64,000 bases of DNA, from contig URPS01000002.1 in NCBI GenBank assembly GCA_900549855.1, forward strand, positions 22,122-86,121, in the 5' to 3' direction. The translations under genes were made by a program, and so were the position numbers. Below the pieces are notes generated by a model, which had not been told where the DNA came from, ran no database searches, and saw only the letters and a program-made list of their open reading frames with translations. The DNA comes from an uncultured bacterium. GTDB lineage: Bacteria; Cyanobacteriota; Vampirovibrionia; Gastranaerophilales; Gastranaerophilaceae. This document shows positions 1 through 8,400 of this stretch, in pieces (the first letter of the stretch is position 1; the number at the start of each line of letters is the position of its first letter).

Positions 1-789
1 AAGATAGATGCTGTTGTTCATTTTGCAGCATATTCTCAAGTCGGAGAAAGCGTTAAAAATCCTCAAAAATACTACTATAACAATGTTTATGGAACACTCA
101 ATTTATTGAATGCAATGCTTGAATTCGGAGTTAAGAAAATCGTATTTTCTTCTACTGCTGCAACATATGGTGAACCTAATTATGTTCCAATAGATGAACA
201 CCACATTCAATTGCCAATTAATGCATATGGTAACTCTAAATTAATGGTTGAAAGAATTATGGATGATTACGACAAGGCATATGGACTAAAATCAGTCCGC
301 TTACGTTATTTTAATGTAGCCGGCGCTGATTCTGAAGCAAGAATAGGTGAATGGCACAATCCGGAAACTCACCTTATACCAAATGTATTGAAAGCAGACC
401 AAAATCAAATTTTCAAAATGTTTGGTGATGATTATGATACTCCTGACGGAACTTGCGTTAGAGATTATATTAATGTTGAAGACTTGGCTGATGCGCACAT
501 TAAAGCTCTTGAATACTTGAATAATGGCGGCAAAACCGATTTCTTTAACTTAGGAACTAATGATGGTAACAGTGTTAAAGATGTATTTACGGCATGTGAA
601 AAAGTTACAGAAAGAAAAATTCCGTTGGAAGTTTGTCCAAGAAGAGAAGGCGACCCTGCAAAATTAGTAGCAGATAACAATAAGGCGCAAAAAATTCTTG
701 GTTGGACGCCAAAAAGAGATTTAGAATATAGTATAAAAACCGCCAATAATTGGGAACTTAATGCTCATAAACTAGGATTTTGGGAATAA
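1..789 (+). CDS. galE: UDP-glucose 4-epimerase GalE, 5'-truncated by the window edge
   Basis: The reading frame is open from base 1, so the N-terminal NAD-binding GxxGxxG region lies outside the window. About 262 residues remain. Visible hallmarks of the extended short-chain dehydrogenase family are VVHFAA, the serine stretch FSSTAATYG, and the catalytic pair Y-x3-K in NAYGNSK, followed by RYFNVAGA and the late CVRDYINVEDLADAH segment typical of GalE. GalE interconverts UDP-glucose and UDP-galactose in the cytoplasm and supplies galactose for surface polysaccharide. Another nucleotide-sugar epimerase is possible, but the C-terminal motifs match GalE best. The gene ends in an intergenic stretch with short inverted repeats. 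Confidence 0.93.
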   Translation, partial: KIDAVVHFAAYSQVGESVKNPQKYYYNNVYGTLNLLNAMLEFGVKKIVFSSTAATYGEPNYVPIDEHHIQLPINAYGNSKLMVERIMDDYDKAYGLKSVRLRYFNVAGADSEARIGEWHNPETHLIPNVLKADQNQIFKMFGDDYDTPDGTCVRDYINVEDLADAHIKALEYLNNGGKTDFFNLGTNDGNSVKDVFTACEKVTERKIPLEVCPRREGDPAKLVADNNKAQKILGWTPKRDLEYSIKTANNWELNAHKLGFWE

Positions 790-825
790 ATTTAACGGGG
801 CAAGGATATAACTAGGGCGACAACA

Positions 826-858
826 CTCCTTCCCTTATTAGGAAAGGTTGGGAAGGGG
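826..858. repeat. short imperfect inverted repeat (CCTTCCC / GGGAAGG)
   Basis: Seven-base arms at 828-834 and 850-856 form a small hairpin between galE and the convergent amrBA. Related CCTTC/GAAGG sequence recurs near 17846 and 36373. It probably belongs to a short interspersed repeat family, and it could also serve as a weak terminator. Confidence 0.4.
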
Positions 859-952
859 ATTTACTTACAAATGGCTAATACCCACCCGCATCTGCATGGT
901 TCAGCCCAGTCTCACCAACATCTGTGACTTCCATAATTATGGAGGTTTAATA

Positions 953-2335
953 TTACATTTCTGCTTCGTCAGTGATATAAGACGCATCAAACTTATACGC
1001 TTCAATTGTTCGTGAGAAATACTCCGGTGGCAAACCTGCTTTTTCTTTCAATGAGTTCAAGAATATTTCCCTATCCGGTAATTGTTCCCAAACAACCGGA
1101 AGATAAACTGCACGTTTATCACGTTCAATAATTATAATTCCATGCGGATAAATTTTAGATAATAAATCCCGCTCATCTTTAAAATGTATTCTTTCAATTG
1201 CAGACAATACGGAAACTGAAACTTCCAGATTATTAACCTCATCTATAGCTAGCGGTTCGAATCTGGGATCCTGAAACGCTGCATTTTTAGCATTGTCAAT
1301 AATATCCAAAATTAATGGCTTTGTCGGATAAATAGAACCGATACATCCTCTTAATTTTCCATTGGTTTTAAGAGTTACAAATGATGCACCAAACTGTGTT
1401 AAAACGGTTGGAATTTTCTGTGGAACATATTCTTCTTGATTAATAGTTGTCAAAATACTTTCTCTTGCTGCTGCCAAAACATAATCATGACAATACCTTT
1501 CAATAAATTCATTGCGTGTATCTGTGTACATGAACCAAGAGCCATAGCCTACGACTCTTTCTTTATCATTACTAATATCACCCGAATTATACATCTCAGA
1601 ACGAATCATTGTACAATCATTATTATTTGCAAAATCAACAAGCCCTTTTATTCCTACAACACCACACGCTTGAGCATTTTCTAGAAAATTAATTTTGCCT
1701 GTTTCTATTATAGTTGCAGTATAAGTGTCAATTTGTCTGCACTGTTGCTGAGGATAAAAATGGCTCAAGTCTGAAGAAATTACAAAAGACGAATTTTCCC
1801 AATATGTTGCAATCAAATCCGAAATCAGACGATAATCACAATTACCGGTTAAAATTGGAACAATTTTAATCTTTTTGCCCATTTTCTTAAGATTTTTTAC
1901 GAAATCAACAGCACTTTGTTTTTGAGGCAAAAATAAATTTTGAATAAAGGGCAACTCAACTTCTATACAATGTTCCTTATCAAAAAACTCGTTATTGATA
2001 ACACTCGGAAATTTTTCAGAAATATCTTTCACTAATTTATTATTAACTTCCAAACTTCCTAGCGGAGTTTCAAAATATGAATACTCAGGAAGTGCAATAT
2101 TATTAAATTCAAAATGATGAGAAGGTCCTATTATAAAAATATTCTCACTCGGTTCTAAATATTGAAAACCAGCCATAGCAGCATGACCGGAATAAGCGTA
2201 TCCGGCATGAGGTACAATGATAGCCTTCGTTCTATAATCTATCGCTATCTTTTGTTTATAAGATTCTAGTAAATTATTTAACTCTTCTTGTTCCGCAGGA
2301 TAAAAAATTCCTGCAAAGTCACTTTGTTTGTTCAT
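953..2335 (-). CDS. AmmeMemoRadiSam system fusion protein (AmrB/MEMO1 domain + AmrA/AMMECR1 domain)
   Basis: About 460 residues. The N-terminal half is a MEMO1/AmrB domain with PHAGYAYSG near residue 45 and SSDLSHF near 189, which are family metal-site regions. The C-terminal half is AMMECR1/AmrA with the diagnostic LRGCIG near residue 330. The family normally sits beside a radical-SAM protein (AmrS), none of which is in this window. The biochemical role is unknown, though linkage to radical chemistry is suggested for the trio. I start at the ATG at 2335 rather than further upstream, because the extra 27 residues are low-complexity and would overlap the divergent gene at 2400. Fusion of the B and A parts is known in several phyla. 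Confidence 0.85.
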   Translation of the reverse strand: MNKQSDFAGIFYPAEQEELNNLLESYKQKIAIDYRTKAIIVPHAGYAYSGHAAMAGFQYLEPSENIFIIGPSHHFEFNNIALPEYSYFETPLGSLEVNNKLVKDISEKFPSVINNEFFDKEHCIEVELPFIQNLFLPQKQSAVDFVKNLKKMGKKIKIVPILTGNCDYRLISDLIATYWENSSFVISSDLSHFYPQQQCRQIDTYTATIIETGKINFLENAQACGVVGIKGLVDFANNNDCTMIRSEMYNSGDISNDKERVVGYGSWFMYTDTRNEFIERYCHDYVLAAARESILTTINQEEYVPQKIPTVLTQFGASFVTLKTNGKLRGCIGSIYPTKPLILDIIDNAKNAAFQDPRFEPLAIDEVNNLEVSVSVLSAIERIHFKDERDLLSKIYPHGIIIIERDKRAVYLPVVWEQLPDREIFLNSLKEKAGLPPEYFSRTIEAYKFDASYITDEAEM

Positions 2336-2399
2336 AAAATTATTATAGAATACATTTTTTTTAATAGCAAAAAAAATTTTTACGGGTTTTAAAAGAAAT

Positions 2400-2993
2400 A
2401 TGAACATAACTAACATATCAAATCAAACATTTAACGGATACAAAAATCTTATTGCAGACCACTCAAAAGTTGGTGATGCAGAATCCGCAACAATAATAAT
2501 GCAACTAGATAATCTAGGGACAAATGACCTTGAAAAATATGAAGAGTTAAAACAAAAAATCCCTAACATTCAAGACACTGATGACATATTAGCATTAACA
2601 TATTCTAAAAGACATAAAAATGACCCCGGAACACTTATGATAAATGATGCGGTAATGCTTCGTGGTGAAGAATTGAGTGATTTAGAAGATAATTATGATG
2701 AATATTTTTCAAGTTTTGAAAATTATAAAACAGAAGAAGGCAACACCGTAAAATTATATACATTTTTAGCAAACTTAACAAAAAGAATTGCTAACGACAA
2801 CAAATTAGGTATAGATATCGATTACCAAAAAGTAGCATTCACAGCGCACAAAATTTTTAATTCTATTGCTGGCGATGCAACTCTTGCATTTCAATATCTA
2901 CAACAGATTTTAAATAAAGGCATGCCACCACAAGAAGTTGCTCAAAAATTAAATAACGAAATTGTAAAAAGCATGTTACCATTCTTTAAATAA
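2400..2993 (+). CDS. hypothetical protein with N-terminal TFNGYK motif
   Basis: A protein of 197 residues, mostly acidic and predicted alpha-helical, with no signal peptide, membrane segment or family I recognise. Its first 15 residues (MNITNISNQTFNGYK) resemble the starts of two other, unrelated proteins in this window (5470-10314 and 13814-14485), which share the pattern of a hydrophilic Asn/Ser lead followed by F-x-G. It lies upstream of rsmH with a 52-bp gap containing a TACAAT-like -10 sequence, so it is probably a separate transcription unit. It is likely lineage-specific. Function unknown. Confidence 0.75.
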   Translation: MNITNISNQTFNGYKNLIADHSKVGDAESATIIMQLDNLGTNDLEKYEELKQKIPNIQDTDDILALTYSKRHKNDPGTLMINDAVMLRGEELSDLEDNYDEYFSSFENYKTEEGNTVKLYTFLANLTKRIANDNKLGIDIDYQKVAFTAHKIFNSIAGDATLAFQYLQQILNKGMPPQEVAQKLNNEIVKSMLPFFK

Positions 2994-3045
2994 TTTAGAT
3001 TTTCAATTCCTCAATCTTTTGATACAATAATGTTAGGAGATTGAA

Positions 3046-3972
3046 ATGGACGATTTTAAACATTATACGGTAATGCTGAACGAAGCTGTTGACGCACTAG
3101 AGTGTCAAGATGGCAAAATATATGTAGATTGTACACTTGGAGGCGGTGGTCATAGCGAACTTATACTCAAAAGAATTTCACCAAATGGCAGACTAATTTC
3201 TTTTGATATAGACGATGAAGCTATTGCACATTCAAAAGAACGATTAAAAGATTACCCTAATTTAACAATCGTTAAATCTTCTTATGCAAATATTAAAACA
3301 GAATTACATAAGCTTGGAATAGAAAAAATTACAGGCGGAGTAATCTTAGATTTGGGAGCGTCTTATCATCAATTAACCAAAGCAGAAAGGGGATTTTCTT
3401 TTTCTAAAGAAGCACCTCTTGATATGAGATTTGATATGGAAAGCGATTTTTCAGCGTATGATATTGTAAATAAATATTCAGAAGACGATTTGGTAAGGAT
3501 ATTCAGCGAGTATGGAGAAGAAAGATTTTCAAAAAGGATTGCTAAAAAGATTGTCGAAGTTAGAAGGGTTGAACCAATTAGAACAACGAAAGAACTTGCT
3601 GATATTATTATCGAAGCGACTCCTCGTATTAGGTCTAATATACACCCTGCTACAAGAGTGTTTCAGGCTATTCGTATTGAAGTAAATCAAGAGTTAAAAA
3701 ATGTAAAGAATGTACTACATGACATATTGGATTTATTAGATGCTGGTGGTATAATTTCAGTTATAAGTTTTCATTCTTTGGAGGATAGAATTGTAAAACA
3801 GTTCTTCAAGTTTGAGAGTCAAAAGTGCAGATGCAATGATATGATTTGCAAATGTCCACCGCCAAAAATAGAATTGGTGAATAAAAAACCTATTATGGCG
3901 AGTGAAAAGGAGATTAAAGAAAATCCACCGTCACGAAGTGCGAAGTTAAGGGTAGTAAAAGCTATTCGTTGA
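3046..3972 (+). CDS. rsmH: 16S rRNA (cytosine-1402-N4)-methyltransferase RsmH (MraW)
   Basis: Length 308 residues, normal for RsmH. The start follows an AGGAG Shine-Dalgarno. The N-terminus HYTVMLNEAVD, the SAM-binding DCTLGGGGHS, the block ILDLGASYHQL, PLDMRF and the late FHSLEDRIVK are all family signatures. Near the C-terminus a short Cys-rich stretch (KCRCNDMICKCPPP) is typical of this family. RsmH N4-methylates C1402 in the ribosomal P site. In most bacteria it heads the division and cell-wall cluster, and here it is followed at once by an FtsL-like small membrane protein, which fits that order. Confidence 0.96.
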   Translation: MDDFKHYTVMLNEAVDALECQDGKIYVDCTLGGGGHSELILKRISPNGRLISFDIDDEAIAHSKERLKDYPNLTIVKSSYANIKTELHKLGIEKITGGVILDLGASYHQLTKAERGFSFSKEAPLDMRFDMESDFSAYDIVNKYSEDDLVRIFSEYGEERFSKRIAKKIVEVRRVEPIRTTKELADIIIEATPRIRSNIHPATRVFQAIRIEVNQELKNVKNVLHDILDLLDAGGIISVISFHSLEDRIVKQFFKFESQKCRCNDMICKCPPPKIELVNKKPIMASEKEIKENPPSRSAKLRVVKAIR

Positions 3973-4007
3973 TGTTGAATATCTTGGGAGTAGAGGAGTA
4001 AGCAGCA

Positions 4008-4535
4008 TTGGTTTCGGCTTTAAAAATCAACAATCACAACAATAAATCGGGTTTAGAGTTATTTATTGAAAAATTTTCAAGAGAAGCTAAAAAAGAAAGT
4101 TATCAAATTGAGGAAGAAACTTTTATTGATAGATCTGTTCAAAAATTAGCTGTTAATAGTATAATAGAAGGGTACTTTCCGAAGGAGAATTTAGTTAAAG
4201 ACATGGCAATAAAAAGAGTAAACAAAATGTTATGTGTCATTTTAAGCCTTTTGATAGGTGTCGTTGTCGTTAGCTATTACTTTGTTATTTCTTCTGAAAT
4301 GAAATTAAATGATTTAAGTAGACAAACTGTTATTCTAAATAATGAGAATGAAGAATTGCAAAATAAATTGGATTCTTTAAAATCTTTTAACAATGTTGAT
4401 AAAACCCTACAACAAAATAATATGCTTCAAAGAGCAGGACAAGTTATCGAAACTCCTGAAGTTACGATTGACACACCGATTTCTGCTAACCGTTCTGTCA
4501 AGAAAAAAATATTTGATTATGCAATAGGTTTTTAA
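4008..4535 (+). CDS. FtsL-like single-pass membrane protein with coiled coil
   Basis: A protein of 175 residues starting at TTG, preceded by GAGGAG about 9 bases upstream. A basic, hydrophilic N-terminal segment of about 70 residues leads to one strong transmembrane helix (VILSLLIGVVVVSYYFVI). A leucine/asparagine-rich coiled coil (LSRQTVILNNENEELQNKL) and a polar tail follow. This bitopic layout directly after rsmH is that of the divisome protein FtsL. FtsL sequences diverge so much that position and topology are the main evidence. If correct, it would link FtsQB and FtsWI at the septum. Its long cytoplasmic N-terminus is unusual for FtsL. Confidence 0.6.
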   Translation: MVSALKINNHNNKSGLELFIEKFSREAKKESYQIEEETFIDRSVQKLAVNSIIEGYFPKENLVKDMAIKRVNKMLCVILSLLIGVVVVSYYFVISSEMKLNDLSRQTVILNNENEELQNKLDSLKSFNNVDKTLQQNNMLQRAGQVIETPEVTIDTPISANRSVKKKIFDYAIGF

Positions 4536-4538
4536 TTT

Positions 4539-5453
4539 ATGTTAAAAATTGTATGTGGTGCCGGAAATGAAGATACAGAAAGCGTAAAACGACTTGTTTA
4601 CACATACGCAAAAGCCGGTTGCAGATGTTTTGATATTTCTGCCAGAAAAGAAATTTTACAAGCTGCAAAGGAAGCTGTTCAGTTAGCAAACGCTGAAGAT
4701 ATTCACTTTTGTGTAAGCGTTGGTATAAAAGGTGATCCTCACATAACAAAAGCAAAAATAAGAGAATCAGTTTGCATAAAATGCGGAAATTGTTACAGAA
4801 ATTGTCCTAATGATGCGATAGAAGAATCAATCTTAGTAAACGACAAGCGTTGTATCGGATGCGGTACTTGTGCTAAAAAATGCCCTACAGGCGCAATGAC
4901 AATGTATGAAAAAGACGTTAATGTTAAAGAAATTCTTCCGTATATGGTTCAAAACGGAGTAGAAATTTTAGAATTACATATTATGGGGCACGACAAACAA
5001 GATTTGGATTACAAATGGGCTATTATAAATGAATGCAATCCAAAATTTGCTTCGATTTGTATTGACAGAGAGCATTTTGGAAACAGAGAAGTTATAAAGC
5101 GCATTAGAGATATGATAGCGCACAGAAAACCTTACACTACAATTGTTCAAGCTGATGGAATTCCGATGAGCGGTTCTGATGACACATATAAGACAACTTT
5201 GCAAGCTGTGGCTATGGGCGAAATTATACAAAACAATAACCTGCCCGTCCATATAATGCTTTCCGGCGGAACGAATTCCAAAACAGCAGAATTAGCAAAG
5301 CTTTGTGGAGTGAATTATTGGGGAATTGCAATCGGTTCTTGGGCTAGAAAAATAACTAAGCCGTATATTTGCATGCCGGATTTTTGGGAGAACAAAGAAG
5401 TTCAAGCAAAAGCTGTTGAAATAGCCAAAAAGCTTGTAGAAAGTGTCGATTAA
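4539..5453 (+). CDS. LdpA-like iron-sulfur protein (light-dependent period protein family)
   Basis: A protein of 304 residues starting 3 bases after the FtsL-like gene. The N-terminus LKIVCGAGNED with a later AGCRCFDISA resembles the N-terminal domain of cyanobacterial LdpA. Then come two ferredoxin-type clusters, CIKCGNCYRNCP and CIGCGTCAKKCP, each with the C-x2-C-x2-C-x3-C spacing for a 4Fe-4S centre. The C-terminal half looks like a TIM-barrel-type domain (VQADGIPMSG, MLSGGTNSKTAELAKLCG). In cyanobacteria LdpA is a redox-sensitive input component of the circadian clock. No kai gene is in this window, so here a redox-sensor or enzymatic role is inferred. Other ferredoxin-domain proteins are possible, but the whole-length pattern favours LdpA. 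Confidence 0.72.
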   Translation: MLKIVCGAGNEDTESVKRLVYTYAKAGCRCFDISARKEILQAAKEAVQLANAEDIHFCVSVGIKGDPHITKAKIRESVCIKCGNCYRNCPNDAIEESILVNDKRCIGCGTCAKKCPTGAMTMYEKDVNVKEILPYMVQNGVEILELHIMGHDKQDLDYKWAIINECNPKFASICIDREHFGNREVIKRIRDMIAHRKPYTTIVQADGIPMSGSDDTYKTTLQAVAMGEIIQNNNLPVHIMLSGGTNSKTAELAKLCGVNYWGIAIGSWARKITKPYICMPDFWENKEVQAKAVEIAKKLVESVD

Positions 5454-5469
5454 GAACTTCTATTTAACT

Positions 5470-8400
5470 CTACTTTGAAACAATAGACAATTTTTGTCCT
5501 TCTTCCGGTTGTTCTATGTTTTTGTAAGGATTTGAAGCGTATTTAAACTGTGTATTATAAGCTTTTGTATTAGAACCTCTAAAGATTACATTTTTAATAT
5601 GTTTAAGAATCATAACCCCATTCTTAGCAGTTTTTCCATTCATTATAATCTTTTTGCCATCTTTTCTTACAATACCAAGTTTTCCACCAACTTCTTTTAC
5701 TACGTATTCGGTTTTGTCTTTAGCATTAGAGTTTGTAAAGACTGTGCCTACAGGAACAGCAACTCCGGCACCTAACATAATCATATCAAGCTCTGATTTA
5801 GGTAATATTGGAACGTATTTATTGTTAGGATTAATTGATTCAATGTCATTATCAGCAAAGAATTTTTGTCTTTCTGCTTCTGTTTTTATGTTATTTTTTG
5901 CAAAGTAATCACATCTGTTAGAGAAATCGACATCACCAGAGTCAAACAAAGTTACTGTCATATCGCCATTTGCACTTTGCATCATATAAGCAACTTTTGC
6001 AAGTTCTCTTGTTAATAGCCTTCTTTCATCTACAAGTTGAGTTTTTAATTTTTCGTCATTAGGATTCGATTTCTTTTCTTCTGCTCTTTTTGCTATCTCA
6101 CCTAATTCATTGTTAATATCGTTTATTCTAACTCTTGCTTCACTTGTTGATTTGTTTTGAGCTTGAACTTCCAACATATAAGGAGTACCGTTATTCAAAG
6201 CTGCTAATTCCGGATTACTTCTATCTTTTATAGCACCATTAATTGCACCCATAACAGTTTTTCTGTATTTAGCAATATCAGATTCACCTTCTATCTCTGT
6301 CCAAGGTAAAACGTTTCTGTTTTGAAGATAAATATTTTTAGCCTTTTCTTCGTAACCGGTCATGCCCATTTCATCACCGGAATATGTTGTAGGAATACCA
6401 GGAAGACCTTTTAAGAATTCCATAATCATAGCCGCTTTTGCTACAGCCGGTTCTGTTGCAGCTTTATAAACACTATCAATAATTTTTTCTTTATTAGCAA
6501 CCGGTTTACCTGATGTAAATTCAGCTTGTTTAACAGCCATTGCAATTGCAAGTTTAATATCTCTTGCTGCGTAAGCATTCTTTCTTGTTGCAATATTTGG
6601 GTCTTCTATTTTCTTGAATTCTTCTTTATTTGATTCTACGAGATGTCTGTCATATTTTTCCACAAAATCTTTTAAAGCATCATTTATTGAAGCCTCTGCT
6701 TTTGGAGAAAGCTTAGTTTGTTTGTAAGCATCTTTCAATAATCTTGCAATCTGAATTGTATACAAGCTGTATCTGCTATAATCAGCTTTATGACCTAAGA
6801 TTTCAGCTGCAAATTTATTATTTTCTTCTTTAAGCTTTGCGTCTTGCCAATCCATATCACCATGAACTAGATAGTTATTTATATTCATTGAATTAGCTTG
6901 TTTTACAACTTCTGTAATAAGTTTATTTTTGTCTGCTTCTGACAAATTTAAACCTTTTGCCATTTTTAAAACTTCTTTGAATGCATTTTCAACAGAAGAA
7001 AGTTCTTGCAGCTTAATCTTTTGCATATTTTCAGTTTGACCAACACCCAAGTAATTTCCGTTAGTCAAATCAACAATAGCTTTCGTAATTCTTGCCTTAT
7101 CCTCATCAGATGCAACATCTGCACAATCTTCATTCAAAACTTCCATTAACAATTTACTCATAGTAATTGCACGAGGACTTGCTGTTAAGAAGTAGTTATT
7201 ATTATCAACATTTAATCTTAATTCTAATGGGATGTCTGCTTCTGTTTTTGCACCGGATAAAACCTTGATTGCTGCCATTCTACCATCTCTATTTTGTTCA
7301 AAGTTACTATAATCGTTCAACAGATTAGAGTGGAATAATCCCATATCAAGAGCTAAACCGTGAATCATACGAGGTTTATCGTGATTGCCCATAAATGTGT
7401 ATAAGTTTCTTAAGTAATCAACACTTCTTGTTTGTAGCAACAAATCAAAACGATTTCTAAATCTATCATGATCTTGGTTAATACCATTACCTTCATCAAA
7501 AGATGGAGCAAAGTTAGTCAACAAATCTGTAAAGAAATAAGAATAACCTGCTTCTGAAGTAATACCTGTTTCATTAAAGAATTTTACAAACGCATCAGGT
7601 TCACCATTAAATTTTTGTCCTATATCAGTTTTTCCTTTATAAGGATATACTTCTGCTCCGAAATTATCTTTCATTAAAGGTTCGATATCAGTAATTTCTG
7701 CAACTATATAAGCATTTGGATTTTGAGATTTAACTCCTTGAACAAATTTGCTCCAAAAATTAATTACATCGTTCCAATTGTCATCAAATGCATCATCTTC
7801 ATTTCTGATTGCATCCATATCCATAACGTCTTTTGCAGCATCTAATCTCCAATCCAAGCCTAAGCCTGTTCTATCAACCATAGCTTCTGCAATTCTGAAA
7901 CTTGAAGTATCAGTACCTGCAATTCTTTTTGAAATTGAATCTGCAACGAATGAAATATCAGAACTGTCTAATGTTTTTAGTCCTTTTTCCATTAATTTTT
8001 CTAATTGAGCGGCTTCTTCTTCAGGACTATGAGCATTGATTTTCAAAGATTTTAAACTTGTTCCGTTTTTCAATGCATCATAATCATATGTAATTTCACC
8101 ATTTTCTATAATTTTTGTTTGGAAATTATCTCCGCCTAATGCTTTCAAGAAAGCATATTTTGCGATATCCTGTCCGACAAGTTCCATTACATATTCGCCG
8201 TATTCTGTGTAATCACCATTCTTGTCTAGCAATTTTTCATTAGAAGTTTCGTTTGCCTTTTTAATAACAGCGTCTGCAAAATCTTTTACTTCATTATTAT
8301 AAAGACTGTTAACTTTGATATAATTTTTAGAATAAGGTTCTACTAATTGCGGGTTATTTTTCTTCATCAAATCAAATCTGGAAACGCCAATTGTTTCATC

